Part shown: positions 8,919 through 18,842 of the stretch, piece by piece
Layout: each line of letters begins with the position of its first letter
Numbering within the stretch: the stretch's first letter is position 1
Assembly (NCBI GenBank): GCA_016873835.1
Contig: VGVY01000001.1
Coordinates: 62,001 to 126,000 of the forward strand
Reading direction: 5' to 3'
DNA from: Ignavibacteria bacterium
GTDB lineage: Bacteria; Bacteroidota; Ignavibacteria; Ignavibacteriales; Melioribacteraceae
DNA length: 64,000 nt
Program-made: the position numbers and the translations under genes
The notes under the pieces: generated by a model
Seen by the model: only the letters and a program-made list of their open reading frames with translations
Told to the model about the DNA's origin: nothing
The model's database searches: none

Positions 8919-11747
8919 TTGGACGCTATTAATAAAATATTAATAAAAGGTGCCAGGGAACACAACCTTAAAAACATTGATTTGGAGATTCCACGTGATT
9001 CACTAGTTGTTATTACCGGGCTTTCTGGATCTGGCAAGTCATCACTGGCTTTCGATACAATTTATGCTGAGGGTCAAAGGCGATATATCGAATCCCTATC
9101 CTCTTATGCAAGACAGTTTCTTAACATGCTGGAAAAACCTGATGTTGATTTAATTGAAGGATTGAGTCCGGCTATATCGATTGAACAAAAATCAACTTCA
9201 GGAAATCCTCGATCAACTGTTGGAACGGTTACAGAAATTTATGATTACATAAGGTTACTTTATGCAAGAATCGGGAAAGTCTATTGCTATAATTGCAAAA
9301 GACCGGTTGAAAAACAATCTTCAGATCAAATAATTGAAAATATTATTCGTGAATTTGATGAGAAGAAAATTCAATTATTTGCTCCAGTTGTTAGAGGTCG
9401 AAAAGGTCATTATAGAGAATTGTTTCAAGAAATTTTACGAGATGGTTTTTTAAGGGTTAGAATTGATGGCATGGTACAAGAATTAATTGATGATTTTAAA
9501 GTTAGCCGCTACAAAACACATGATATTGAAATAGTTGTTGATCGACTATCAGTTTCGTCTAATTCAAGATATAGAATTAGACAATCTGTTGAAGTTGCTT
9601 TGAACTATGGAAATGGAAATCTAATAGTAAATGATGGAAATGCAGATCATTGGTATAGCAGAAATTTTGCATGTGCCCACTGTGGAATTGGATTTCAAGA
9701 ACTTGCACCCAATTCTTTTTCATTTAATTCTCCATATGGGTCATGTCCAGATTGTGATGGCTTAGGTGAGAAGAGAGAACTTGATCTGAATTTAATTATT
9801 CCTGATTGGAGTAAATCCATAAATGAAGAAGCGATTTCACCATTAGGCAAACCGCGTAATATTTGGTTTTATAATCAACTCGAAGGGATTTCCGAACGAT
9901 TTGGTTTTACATATGACACGAAGTTACATGACTTGTCATATGAGCAGAAAGAAATTCTTCTCAATGGTTCAAAAGAAAAAATTCCTTTTAAATATACATA
10001 TGGTGGCGGAAGAACAGTTACTTATATGCATAAATTCAGCGGAGTAATTAATTACATTAAGCATTATTACAATAATACTTCCTCAAACAAGATCCGAGAA
10101 TGGGCTGAAGCATATATGAACACCCAAATTTGTTCTACTTGCAATGGAGGGAGGTTAAAAAAAGAATCTTTATCTGTAAAGCTTAACGAATTAAATATAG
10201 CAGAAGTAACATCTCTGTCAATTGAAAAATGTCTAATCTTTTTTACTAATATTAAGTTGAATGAGCGAGAGGAAAAAATTGCAAAACAAATTCTAAAAGA
10301 AATTACTTCTAGATTACAATTTCTTTTAAATGTTGGATTAGACTATTTAACGTTAGACAGATCTGCAAGGACACTTTCTGGAGGTGAGTCACAAAGAATA
10401 AGATTAGCAACACAAATAGGCTCTCAGCTTGCCGGTGTTTTGTATGTTCTTGATGAACCAAGCATCGGACTTCACCAAGCTGATAACATAAAATTAATAA
10501 AGTCGCTCCATAATTTGCGTGATCTTGGGAATACAGTAATTGTTGTTGAGCATGATCGTGAAACAATTGAAAATTCGGATTATATTATAGACCTTGGTCC
10601 TTTAGCCGGTGAACATGGCGGTGAAGTATGCTTACGCGGAATTACAAGTGAAATTTTAAAATCTAAGAATGGGATAAATTCATTAACCATTGATTACCTA
10701 AAGAGTAAAAAGAAAATTTTAATCCCTACGAAAAGAAGAAAAGGGAACGGAAAGTTTGTTGAATTAATCGGTGCAAATGGGAATAACTTAAAAGATGTAA
10801 AAATTAAAATTCCCTTATGTAATTTAACAGCGATAACTGGTGTTAGCGGATCTGGCAAATCTACATTAATTAACGAAACATTAGTTAAAATATTGTTTAA
10901 AAAAATTTACAATTCTAAGGTTGTACCTTTACCATTTAAAGAAGTAAAAGGACTTGAAGAAATTGATAAAATAATAGAGATTGATCAAACACCAATTGGC
11001 CGGACTCCACGTTCTAATCCGGCTACGTATACGGGATTATTTACTCATATTCGTGATTTGTTTGCGCAACTGCCAGAATCAAAAATAAGGGGATATTCAT
11101 CCGGCAGATTTAGTTTTAATGTTTCAGGTGGTCGATGCGATGAATGCCAAGGTGACGGATTAACAAAAATTGAAATGAACTTCTTGCCAAATGTTTATGT
11201 GCTATGTGAAGTGTGTAACGGTAAGAGATATAATCATGAGACTTTGGAAATACTTTATAGAACAAAGAATATTTCAGACGTTTTAAATATGACAGTTGAA
11301 GAGGCTCTCAGTTTTTTTGGTGATTTCCCAGCATTAAAAAGAAAAATTAAATCATTAAACGATGTTGGACTTGGATATATAAAACTTGGGCAACAAGCTA
11401 CAACCTTATCTGGAGGAGAAGCACAAAGAGTTAAATTAGCAACTGAACTTAGCAAAGTTAGTACCGGAAAGACTTTATACGTACTCGACGAGCCGACTAC
11501 TGGTTTGCATTTTGAGGATGTGAATATTCTTCTTAAAGTTTTGAACAAATTAGTTGATAAAGGGAATACTGTTATTGTAGTTGAACATAATTTAGATGTA
11601 ATTAAAGTAGCTGATAATATAATTGACTTAGGTCCTGGCGGCGGCGAATATGGCGGAGAAATTATTGCAACTGGTACACCAGAAGAAATATCTCAATCAA
11701 ACAAAAGTATTACTGGACAATTCTTAAAAAAAGAACTTAATAGGTGA
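8919..11747 (+). CDS. uvrA: UvrA, excinuclease ABC subunit A
   Basis: 942-residue DNA-damage recognition ATPase of nucleotide excision repair. Two ABC ATPase halves are visible: Walker A GLSGSGKS at residues 34-41 and GVSGSGKST in the second half, each with an LSGGE signature ([18 protein letters not shown]) and a VLDEP Walker B. Zinc-finger cysteine pairs occur (CYNC, CAHC..CPDC, CDEC..CEVC). Full length for the family. The TTG at 8919 gives a start one residue from the usual UvrA N-terminus. uvrC lies 18 kb away in this window; uvrB is not present. Confidence 0.97.
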   Translation: MDAINKILIKGAREHNLKNIDLEIPRDSLVVITGLSGSGKSSLAFDTIYAEGQRRYIESLSSYARQFLNMLEKPDVDLIEGLSPAISIEQKSTSGNPRSTVGTVTEIYDYIRLLYARIGKVYCYNCKRPVEKQSSDQIIENIIREFDEKKIQLFAPVVRGRKGHYRELFQEILRDGFLRVRIDGMVQELIDDFKVSRYKTHDIEIVVDRLSVSSNSRYRIRQSVEVALNYGNGNLIVNDGNADHWYSRNFACAHCGIGFQELAPNSFSFNSPYGSCPDCDGLGEKRELDLNLIIPDWSKSINEEAISPLGKPRNIWFYNQLEGISERFGFTYDTKLHDLSYEQKEILLNGSKEKIPFKYTYGGGRTVTYMHKFSGVINYIKHYYNNTSSNKIREWAEAYMNTQICSTCNGGRLKKESLSVKLNELNIAEVTSLSIEKCLIFFTNIKLNEREEKIAKQILKEITSRLQFLLNVGLDYLTLDRSARTLSGGESQRIRLATQIGSQLAGVLYVLDEPSIGLHQADNIKLIKSLHNLRDLGNTVIVVEHDRETIENSDYIIDLGPLAGEHGGEVCLRGITSEILKSKNGINSLTIDYLKSKKKILIPTKRRKGNGKFVELIGANGNNLKDVKIKIPLCNLTAITGVSGSGKSTLINETLVKILFKKIYNSKVVPLPFKEVKGLEEIDKIIEIDQTPIGRTPRSNPATYTGLFTHIRDLFAQLPESKIRGYSSGRFSFNVSGGRCDECQGDGLTKIEMNFLPNVYVLCEVCNGKRYNHETLEILYRTKNISDVLNMTVEEALSFFGDFPALKRKIKSLNDVGLGYIKLGQQATTLSGGEAQRVKLATELSKVSTGKTLYVLDEPTTGLHFEDVNILLKVLNKLVDKGNTVIVVEHNLDVIKVADNIIDLGPGGGEYGGEIIATGTPEEISQSNKSITGQFLKKELNR

Positions 11748-11750
11748 TAA

Positions 11751-12119
11751 ATGAAATCAAATGTTAAAGAATTTCGTGCTTATAGAACTGAAATGAATGA
11801 GCGAATATTGAATTCAGGTTTTCGTGATTTCAATAAATTTTTTGCTCTCGACAACAAAGCATATATTGATGGTGCGTTATCTGCAAAGAGTAAAGAATTA
11901 ATGGGATTAGCAGTCTCAATGGCATTACGCTGTAATGACTGTATATTATATCATATTGATCGTGCAATTCATGAAGGTGCAACGGAACAAGAATTATACG
12001 AAACTTTCAATGTAGCTTTAATTGTTGGCGGCTCAATTGTAATCCCTCATTTAAGGTATGCTGTCCAACAAATGGATGAAATATTTATAGAGAAAAATAA
12101 AAATGAAAAAACTGATTAG
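11751..12119 (+). CDS. AhpD-like/carboxymuconolactone decarboxylase family protein
   Basis: 122-residue all-helical protein with the AhpD-type motif CNDCILYHID: the CxxC pair and downstream His that form the redox-active site in AhpD-like peroxidase partners. It starts 3 bp after uvrA and its end overlaps the next gene by 17 bp, so it belongs to a uvrA-AhpD-deaminase-rdgB run. The likely activity is alkylhydroperoxidase or a related disulfide exchange; a true decarboxylase role is unlikely given the CxxC. Substrate not determinable. Confidence 0.85.
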   Translation: MKSNVKEFRAYRTEMNERILNSGFRDFNKFFALDNKAYIDGALSAKSKELMGLAVSMALRCNDCILYHIDRAIHEGATEQELYETFNVALIVGGSIVIPHLRYAVQQMDEIFIEKNKNEKTD

Positions 12120-13434
12120 TCCAAAATCAATAGTAACAGTTGACTCAAAAGAAAATATTTTTAATGGATATTCTGTTGAAGTAGAAGATGGAATTATTAA
12201 GAAAATTGCTCCAACTTCAGAATTTGATTTGCTAAAGTTTGATGGAGAAATTATACGGTGCTCTGGTTATACTTTAATTCCAGGGTTTGTGCAAACTCAC
12301 CTCCACTTGTGCCAAACTCTTTTTAGAGGATTGGCTGATGATTTAGAATTACTCGATTGGCTGCAAAAGAAAATTTTTCCATTTGAAAATGAACACACTG
12401 CAGATTCCCTCAAGTTATCCACTCAACTTGGGCTAAATGAACTGATTTCCAGCGGTACAACTGCCATAGTAGATATGGGAACTCTACGCTATCAAGAAGT
12501 AATATTTGAAGAATTAATTTCAACCGGAATAAGAGGCTATTCCGGTAACTGCATGATTGATATAAATGAACTATATCCAAAATTTTGCATTTCTACTGCA
12601 GATAATTTATCAATGTCTCGTGATTATGCAAAATCGTTCCATAATTCATCTAATGGAAAAATAAAATATGCTTTTTCTCCTCGCTTTGTTTTAAGTTGCT
12701 CTGAAAGACTGCTTAAAGAGACTAAAGAAATGATGATAGATTTTGACGGCTCTATGTTGCATACACATTCTTCTGAAAATAAAAAGGAATTAGAGATAGT
12801 AAAACAACAGCATGGACTGCGGAATATAGAATATTTTGACTCAATAAATTTGTTAAATGATAAATCAATACTTGCACATTGTGTTCATGTGGATGAATCA
12901 GAAATTAATATTCTGAAAAAGAAAAATGTAAGAGTTGCTCATTGTCCATCCTCAAATTTAAAACTTGGTTCAGGCATAGCTAACATACCTCTCTTTATAA
13001 AAGAGGGTATTTCAGTTTCTATTGGTGCTGATGGTGCCCCGTGCAATAACTCACTAAGTATTTTTAAGGAAATGCATATTGCCGCATTAATTCAGAAACC
13101 TAGTCATGGACCAACTGCAATGGATGCTAAAACCGTTTTTAAATTAGCTACAATTGAAGGTGCTAAAGCGCTCTATTTAGAAAATGAAATCGGAAGTATC
13201 GAGGAGGGGAAGAAAGCAGATTTTGTATTACTTGATTTGGAAGATGCTGAGCAGTCTTTAGATGAAAATAGTATCTATTCAAAAATTGTTTATTCAGCTG
13301 ATAAAAATTGTGTGAGAGAAGTTTTTATTGATGGGAAGAGAATTGTTGAAAATGGGAAATGTATTTTCTATGATGAAGAAGAATTGTTATCTGTTGGTAA
13401 AGAAAAATTAGTAGAATTATTAAAGAGAATTTAA
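12103..13434 (+). CDS. Amidohydrolase of the MTA/SAH/5'-deoxyadenosine deaminase type
   Basis: 443 residues, cytosolic metal-dependent deaminase. Metal-binding motifs in order are H66-L-H68 in QTHLHLCQT, H220-T-H222 in HTHSSEN, HCVHV, and Asp310 in GADGAPCNN, followed by a C-terminal beta-sandwich (EEGKKADFVLLDL). This pattern is typical of MtaD/DadD and related TrzN/SsnA enzymes, which deaminate adenosine derivatives such as methylthioadenosine or S-adenosylhomocysteine. Translationally coupled to the AhpD-like gene. The exact substrate is inferred from the family; other aryl or purine deaminases are possible. Confidence 0.85.
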   Translation: MKKLISPKSIVTVDSKENIFNGYSVEVEDGIIKKIAPTSEFDLLKFDGEIIRCSGYTLIPGFVQTHLHLCQTLFRGLADDLELLDWLQKKIFPFENEHTADSLKLSTQLGLNELISSGTTAIVDMGTLRYQEVIFEELISTGIRGYSGNCMIDINELYPKFCISTADNLSMSRDYAKSFHNSSNGKIKYAFSPRFVLSCSERLLKETKEMMIDFDGSMLHTHSSENKKELEIVKQQHGLRNIEYFDSINLLNDKSILAHCVHVDESEINILKKKNVRVAHCPSSNLKLGSGIANIPLFIKEGISVSIGADGAPCNNSLSIFKEMHIAALIQKPSHGPTAMDAKTVFKLATIEGAKALYLENEIGSIEEGKKADFVLLDLEDAEQSLDENSIYSKIVYSADKNCVREVFIDGKRIVENGKCIFYDEEELLSVGKEKLVELLKRI

Positions 13435-13442
13435 GGAAGCAA

Positions 13443-14027
13443 TTGAAAATAATATTCGCATCCCAAAATCAGGGAAAGGTCAAAGAAATAAAAGAAATAT
13501 TCAAGTCAACACCATTCGAAATAGTATCATTAAGAGACCTTGGCAACAATATTAATATTGAAGAGAGCGGAAATACCTTTTATGAAAATGCATTTATAAA
13601 GGCTAAAGCAGTATTCGAAATTTATAATGAACCAGTATTTTCAGATGATTCTGGTTTAGTAGTGGAACAGCTTGATGGAAGACCCGGCGTTATATCCGCA
13701 AGATATGCTGGCGAGTACTGTTCTTATAATGACAATAATATAAAAGTAATAAAAGAGTTAGAAAATTTTGCAGAACCGCATAAAGCAAAATTTGTAAGCA
13801 CTGCTGTGTATTACGATGGCGATCAAGTAATTGAATCAGTTGGAGAATTACACGGAATAATTATAAAAGAACAACGAGGTTCTAATGGATTCGGGTACGA
13901 TCCTATTTTTATTCCCAACGGATATTTAAAAACTATAGGTGAACTTGATTTTGAATTGAAAAATAAAATAAGTCATAGGTCAATATCCTTCAATAAAATG
14001 AAGGAATTGCTGTCTAAAAAATTTTAG
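13443..14027 (+). CDS. rdgB: XTP/dITP diphosphatase RdgB (HAM1 family)
   Basis: 194-residue house-cleaning pyrophosphatase that removes non-canonical purine nucleotides (XTP, dITP, ITP). Family motifs are FASQNQGKVKEI at the N-terminus, FSDDSGLVVEQLDGRPGV with the catalytic acidic residues, and NGFGYDPIF and SHRSISFNKM near the C-terminus. TTG start, 8 bp after the deaminase gene. Sitting next to a purine-type deaminase is a sensible pairing, since deamination generates hypoxanthine-type nucleotides. Confidence 0.96.
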   Translation: MKIIFASQNQGKVKEIKEIFKSTPFEIVSLRDLGNNINIEESGNTFYENAFIKAKAVFEIYNEPVFSDDSGLVVEQLDGRPGVISARYAGEYCSYNDNNIKVIKELENFAEPHKAKFVSTAVYYDGDQVIESVGELHGIIIKEQRGSNGFGYDPIFIPNGYLKTIGELDFELKNKISHRSISFNKMKELLSKKF

Positions 14028-14037
14028 TGTTAATAGC

Positions 14038-14583
14038 ATGAATCAAATTCTTATTTTTTTGATTTTTTTCTCTACATTTTCTAATGTAACGGCTCAAGCC
14101 ATTAGTGATTCAACAAAAACTACTGTTCCAATATCAATTAAAGCTGGCGTGAAATTTTCCGAAGATTATTTTTATAGAAGCACAACCTTTGGGTTTGCGT
14201 CAAATGTTTCTTTAAAGTTAGATATAGGAAGAAGTTGGTATTTGGTGCCAACATTCACATTGTGGCATTCGAATTATAAGTACATTGATTTGAATCATAA
14301 AAATGTTACTGTAACAACATTTACTGGCATAGTATCATATGAACATAAACTTAGTTTATTTTCTATCATGCCAAAAGTTGGAATGGGATTTGGTAACTCA
14401 ACTGAAAGTAATAAAAAATTACTTGTGTTAATCTATGGCGCTGCTTTAAGTTACTTTTATGAGAAAAATATTAATATACAATTAGATTTGTTAAAACAAC
14501 ATTCTGCAGCATTTGATCTTGGCGGTTCTGGACCATCATTTAATGTTTTGCTTTTAATGATAGGAATAGAATTTGAATTATAA
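14038..14583 (+). CDS. Small outer-membrane beta-barrel-like protein, function unknown
   Basis: 181 residues. The signal peptide ends near residue 20 (NVTAQ|A). The rest alternates in short amphipathic strands (SWYLVPTFTLWHS, VTVTTFTGIVSYEHK, LLVLIYGAALSYFYE) and ends in an aromatic/hydrophobic strand (LLLMIGIEFEL), as in small outer-membrane barrels. No enzymatic motif. It follows rdgB by 10 bp, so it is probably the last gene of that run, and converges on ubiE with 6 bp between stops. Barrel fold is inference. Confidence 0.6.
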   Translation: MNQILIFLIFFSTFSNVTAQAISDSTKTTVPISIKAGVKFSEDYFYRSTTFGFASNVSLKLDIGRSWYLVPTFTLWHSNYKYIDLNHKNVTVTTFTGIVSYEHKLSLFSIMPKVGMGFGNSTESNKKLLVLIYGAALSYFYEKNINIQLDLLKQHSAAFDLGGSGPSFNVLLLMIGIEFEL

Positions 14584-14589
14584 TTTTGA

Positions 14590-15282
14590 CTACTTAGTTG
14601 CAACCACAATTTGAACAAGTCCAAAAGTTAAAGAGTATTTCTCAATCCTTGAAAATCCACACTCTTTAAATAAATTGATTAAATCAATTTTTTCATCAAA
14701 CTCACCAACTGACTCTGGCAAATAAGTATACGCTTCTTTGTCCTTAGAAATAATTCTCCCAAGAAGTGGCAATATTTTATTAAAATAGAAAAGATAGAGT
14801 TTCTTTATTAATTTATTTGATGGCAGTCGGAACTCTAAAATTGTTACCATTCCGTTTTCTTTCAAAACTCTGTGAAATGATTTGAATCCTTCTTGAAGGT
14901 TATAGAAATTTCGAACACCGAATGCAACTGTAATATTTGTAAAAGATTTATCTCTGTAAGGAAGGAATTCTGCAACACATTGAGTAGTTTTTCCAGAAAT
15001 CCAGTTTGCTTTTTTTTTGAATAGATTTAACATGTTTGACGATAAATCTGCTCCGAATATAAAATGTACTCCAGATTTTTTTGCTGCTATTGCAAAATCA
15101 CCTGTACCGCATGCTAGATCTAGTAGAATTGATTTCTCAGTCATGTTTGAATAATGAATTGCTTTTTTACGCCAATAAAAATCTACTCCAAGGCTTAAAA
15201 AATGATTTAAGAAATCGTACTTATGCGAAATTGCATCAAAAATTCTTTTTACTTTATATTTTTTATCTATGGTTTCTTCCAT
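14590..15282 (-). CDS. ubiE: Menaquinone/ubiquinone C-methyltransferase MenG/UbiE
   Basis: 230-residue SAM-dependent methyltransferase with the UbiE/MenG signatures: YDFLNHFLSLGVDFYWRK near the N-terminus, SAM motif LLDLACGTGDFAI, AFGVRNF and REFLRVL-like FHRVLKENG..TILEF. It would catalyse the last methylation of demethylmenaquinone in the quinone pathway; menaquinone is the expected quinone in this lineage (inference). ATG start. Single-gene unit between convergent and divergent neighbours. Confidence 0.93.
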   Translation of the reverse strand: MEETIDKKYKVKRIFDAISHKYDFLNHFLSLGVDFYWRKKAIHYSNMTEKSILLDLACGTGDFAIAAKKSGVHFIFGADLSSNMLNLFKKKANWISGKTTQCVAEFLPYRDKSFTNITVAFGVRNFYNLQEGFKSFHRVLKENGMVTILEFRLPSNKLIKKLYLFYFNKILPLLGRIISKDKEAYTYLPESVGEFDEKIDLINLFKECGFSRIEKYSLTFGLVQIVVATK

Positions 15283-15332
15283 TTATTAAAAGTTATTGTT
15301 ACTTTAAAATATAATATATAGAAAGCTAATTA

Positions 15333-15656
15333 ATGAATAATTATCTAAAAGCTGTTAAAGAAAATGTCTGTTCAATTTGTGTTGATTCTAACGATAAAGG
15401 CATCTGTACATTAAATTCTAATGAATCATGTGCGGTTGAGATTTATCTTCCACAAATAGTTGAATTAATTCACAAAAATGAAAATGAAAAATTGTCTGAT
15501 ATACAAAAAAAACTAAAAGAAACAATCTGTGTAGAATGCGAAACACAAAGTGAATCCGGTGTTTGTTATCTTCGCGAGGATGCAAATTGTTCACTCGATA
15601 GATATTTCTCACTTATTGTTGAAACAATTAATCGTGTTGATAATGGTTTAACTTAA
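15333..15656 (+). CDS. Small cysteine-rich protein with a duplicated CX2CX8CX7C unit
   Basis: 107 residues; I do not recognise a characterised family. It consists of two copies of one ~35-residue unit. Cysteines are at 13, 16, 25, 33 and again at 66, 69, 78, 86, so the spacing CX2CX8CX7C is identical and the period is 53 residues. Each unit is followed by a similar helix (EIYLPQIVELIHK; DRYFSLIVETINR). Eight cysteines in two sets of four suggest two metal sites, zinc or an iron-sulfur cluster. No signal peptide, so cytoplasmic. It overlaps the end of the PAP2 gene by 4 bp and lies 50 bp from ubiE (divergent). Confidence 0.8.
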   Translation: MNNYLKAVKENVCSICVDSNDKGICTLNSNESCAVEIYLPQIVELIHKNENEKLSDIQKKLKETICVECETQSESGVCYLREDANCSLDRYFSLIVETINRVDNGLT

Positions 15657-16576
15657 ACACGAAATCTTGTCCACTTACGATAAATAACTTTACCGCTTAA
15701 AAAAGTAAAGAACATAAACATTGCACCGGCAATCAAATCTATAACATAGTGATAGCGCAAATAAACAGTTGCAAATATTAAAAGCGTTCCATTTATCAAA
15801 AAGAAATATTTTAATCTACTATTGAAAATAAAAGATAATATTATAACAATTAAAGTCATTTGTGTATGTCCGCTTGGGAATACGTCACGTTGTACGACAA
15901 GGTGCGGATTAATTGTACCAAATGGAATTGATTCACTGAAGTTTACAATTTCTCGCAAAAAATCCGTTAATAACAATCCGGGCATTTCAATATTGTTCAT
16001 ACCGAAATCATGAAGTGTGAATCTTGGACCAATTGCTGGGACTAAAATGTAACCGAGATAGGAGAGTAAAAAACCGTAAACAATGTAAAAGGCACTTTTA
16101 TCAAATTCATTTATTTTTCTTTGAAGTAATAGGTCAATTCCAAGAATCACCGGTAAAAAAAAGAATGTTCCATAAACAATCTGAAGAAGTTCAGTAAGTA
16201 TTGGATTAGAAATCTTGTATAGTTCATTTGTTGGGTCAAAGCCAAAAATATATCGGTCAATCCAAATTAGTTGTTCATCATAAACTACATTCCGAATTGG
16301 GTCAATCATAGTATATAATTCTTTGAAAAAAAGGAAAATTAGAATAACTAAATACCAATAGTGGAGGTGCATCCATATTTTGTTATTTGATTCTTTCTCT
16401 TTTTTTGCAATAAAGAAAATATAAAGAATAATTGCTGTATTGATTAAAATGTTGATATGCCAAACATCAACTTTGTGAGAGAAAATTAAATTAATAGTAG
16501 AAAGTAAGATGCAAAATAAAACTACCACTAAATCAGTTGAATTGAGATTTTTTATTAGAGAGAATAGTTTATTCAT
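15653..16576 (-). CDS. PAP2 superfamily membrane phosphatase
   Basis: About 307 residues with some six to eight TM helices. PAP2 motifs are visible in the second half: PSGHTQM (motif 2, catalytic His) and RYHYVIDLIAG (motif 3). Motif 1 is not obvious. The layout, with long periplasmic segment before motif 2, resembles the inositol-phosphorylceramide synthase/lipid phosphatase branch, so it could act on undecaprenyl or lipid phosphates or transfer a phospho head group. The ATG at 16576 overlaps the mgtE stop (TGATG), so it is preferred over the TTG three bases upstream. Confidence 0.82.
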   Translation of the reverse strand: MNKLFSLIKNLNSTDLVVVLFCILLSTINLIFSHKVDVWHINILINTAIILYIFFIAKKEKESNNKIWMHLHYWYLVILIFLFFKELYTMIDPIRNVVYDEQLIWIDRYIFGFDPTNELYKISNPILTELLQIVYGTFFFLPVILGIDLLLQRKINEFDKSAFYIVYGFLLSYLGYILVPAIGPRFTLHDFGMNNIEMPGLLLTDFLREIVNFSESIPFGTINPHLVVQRDVFPSGHTQMTLIVIILSFIFNSRLKYFFLINGTLLIFATVYLRYHYVIDLIAGAMFMFFTFLSGKVIYRKWTRFRV

Positions 16577-17955
16577 CAATGCATGTAAAAGAATGTAATT
16601 ATGCTAAGATAAATACTTAGACCAAAAATATCGTTCATAGTTGTTACAAATGGTCCAGTTGCAATTGCCGGATCTGCACCGAATCTTTTTAAAAATAACG
16701 GAACTGTTGCGCCGACAACTGTAGCAAAAACCATAATCACTATTAACGAAACTGAAAGCACAAATGAAAATTGAATTTCTGTTTTAAAGAGAAAATGTGT
16801 TGCTAGAATTAAAATTATACCACAAATAAATCCATTAAACAGCCCTACAAAGAATTCTTTTAGAATTTTTTTAAAACTATCTTTAATCCAGATTTCGTGC
16901 TCAGCTAAACGTCGAACCATTACAATTGCTGCTTGAGTTCCAGAACTGCCGCCCATTGCCATTACAATTGGAATAAAAAAACTAGCAATCAAAATCTTTT
17001 CGATTGATGCTTGAAATGAAGAGAGAACAACTGCGCTAACAAGTTCGCCAAACAAAGCTACGAATAACCAAGGAAGACGAATTCTTGAGATCTTAAATGA
17101 ACTATCACTGATTTCTTCTTCTTCAGATAAACCGGCAAATTTTTGAATATCCTCTTCAGCTTCTTCACCGATTACATCAACAACATCGTCGATTGTAATT
17201 CTGCCAAGCATTATTCCATGTGAATCAACAACTGGAATTGAAACAAGGTCATATTTCTTCATTAATTTTGCTACAATTTCTTGATCATCATGAGGATTGA
17301 CTGTAATTAGGTCTTCTTCAAGAATAGTATTTATCTTAGTAGTGAGGGGATGAATTAATAACGATTTAATATGTACAAAACCAACTAACTCATCATGATG
17401 TTTTAAAACATATACATGATATATGTGGTCAATATCATCGGCTTTATGTCTAACTTGGTCAATTGCATCAGCGATTGTTGCATTTTCATATACATGAACA
17501 AAATCGCTGTTCATTATACCGCCGGCAGTATCTTCCTCATATTTTAACAGTTCTTTTACATCTTCTGAGGATTCCGGTTCAATATTTTCAAGGACTTGCT
17601 CAGCGATTTGGTCTGGTAGTTCGCTTACAATATCAGTTGCGTCGTCTGTATCAAGTTCATCAACTATGTCAGCTATTTTTAAAGCATCAATTTCTTCTAG
17701 AATTTTTTCTCGAATGTTCTCATCAAGTTCAACGAGCACTTCACTTGCTGTTTCTGTGTCGAGCAATCCGAATACATATCTTGCGTGATCAACATCAAGG
17801 TGGTTTATAATTTCGGCTATATCAGCCGGGTGGATATCTGCAAAAATTGTTAATAGACTTTGAGCAGCCTCTTCTTCAATTAATACATTAATGTTATCCA
17901 GAATTTCCGGATCTTCATCAAGCAAATCATGTAGGCTTTTAATCTCTTCTGCCAT
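16576..17955 (-). CDS. mgtE: Magnesium transporter MgtE
   Basis: 459-residue Mg2+ channel/transporter. The N-terminal acidic helical domain (ADIAEIINHLD, LLDTETASEVL, ELDTDDATDIV) is followed by two CBS domains around residues 140-265, and then five TM helices with the conserved PIVMAMGGSSGTQAA and ATGPFVTTMND stretches that line the pore. Full length. ATG start, overlapping the rsmA end by 17 bp. Gating by cytosolic Mg2+ through the N and CBS domains is known for the family. Confidence 0.96.
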   Translation of the reverse strand: MAEEIKSLHDLLDEDPEILDNINVLIEEEAAQSLLTIFADIHPADIAEIINHLDVDHARYVFGLLDTETASEVLVELDENIREKILEEIDALKIADIVDELDTDDATDIVSELPDQIAEQVLENIEPESSEDVKELLKYEEDTAGGIMNSDFVHVYENATIADAIDQVRHKADDIDHIYHVYVLKHHDELVGFVHIKSLLIHPLTTKINTILEEDLITVNPHDDQEIVAKLMKKYDLVSIPVVDSHGIMLGRITIDDVVDVIGEEAEEDIQKFAGLSEEEEISDSSFKISRIRLPWLFVALFGELVSAVVLSSFQASIEKILIASFFIPIVMAMGGSSGTQAAIVMVRRLAEHEIWIKDSFKKILKEFFVGLFNGFICGIILILATHFLFKTEIQFSFVLSVSLIVIMVFATVVGATVPLFLKRFGADPAIATGPFVTTMNDIFGLSIYLSIITFFYMH

Positions 17956-18730
17956 CTAACTGCTCTTTAATTTTAGTGGATAACTCTAAAAAATCAGAAA
18001 CTGAAAGTTCTTCTGCTCGTCTCTTAAGCTTTAGTGTGTCTGAATCTAAATTTATATCTGCAAATATACTATTAGTCAATGAATTTTTTAAGGTTTTTCT
18101 TCGATGCCCAAATGAAGCTTTAACAACATTAATAAAAAATTTGTCTTCTAGTTTTGAATCGGTTTGTTTGTTAAAAATAATATGTATTAAAGCAGACCAA
18201 ACTTTAGGTTTGGGATAAAAAACATTTGGAGAAATTTTGAAACATATTTTAACATCTGCAAAATAATTCAACAAGACACTTAATATTCCATAATCCTTTG
18301 TGCTAATGTTTGCAGTCATTCGCTTCGCTACGTCATATTGAACCATTAGTAGTGCATCGTGAACACTGAATCTGTTTTCAATCAACTTAAATAATATTGG
18401 GGACGTAATATTGTATGGGATATTCCCAATAATACGGATTTTATTTTTTGAGGGATATACCTTTGCTAACTCAAGTTTTAGAAAGTCCTGATTTATGATT
18501 TCTAAACCTGGCATTTCATTTACTAACGAATCAATAACTCTAGTATCTATTTCAACAGCTTTGAATTGCATTACTTTATTAGATATTTCACGTGTTAGTG
18601 CGCCAGTTCCGGGTCCAATTTCAATTATGGAATCATTTTCTTGAGGATTAAATTCAGAAATTATTTTTTTAATTATATTTTTATCAGTAAGATAGTTTTG
18701 ACCAAATTTTTTCAATGGCTTCAATTTCAT
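17939..18730 (-). CDS. rsmA: 16S rRNA (A1518/A1519) dimethyltransferase RsmA/KsgA
   Basis: About 263 residues. Starts with KKFGQNYLTDKNII, then SAM motif IIEIGPGTGALT, the catalytic NIPYNITSPILF (motif IV) and C-terminal helical domain with FGHRRKTLKNSL. It dimethylates two adenines in helix 45 of 16S rRNA during 30S maturation. The ATG at 18730 is preferred; a GTG at 18739 would add three residues. First gene of rsmA-mgtE-PAP2. Confidence 0.95.
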   Translation of the reverse strand: MKLKPLKKFGQNYLTDKNIIKKIISEFNPQENDSIIEIGPGTGALTREISNKVMQFKAVEIDTRVIDSLVNEMPGLEIINQDFLKLELAKVYPSKNKIRIIGNIPYNITSPILFKLIENRFSVHDALLMVQYDVAKRMTANISTKDYGILSVLLNYFADVKICFKISPNVFYPKPKVWSALIHIIFNKQTDSKLEDKFFINVVKASFGHRRKTLKNSLTNSIFADINLDSDTLKLKRRAEELSVSDFLELSTKIKEQLDGRRD

Positions 18731-18842
18731 CTTTACCACTCTTACTTGAGAAATTTAGAATTCAATATAATGTTTAGAATCATAATTTTAATCCTAATCT
18801 TAATTAGTTATATTTATCCCTGAAAATTGAATACCATATACA

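Noticed and set aside
12103-14583. Defence or mobile island around the deaminase
   Set aside because: All neighbours are ordinary metabolic or envelope genes, with no toxin, nuclease, transposase or base-composition break seen by eye.
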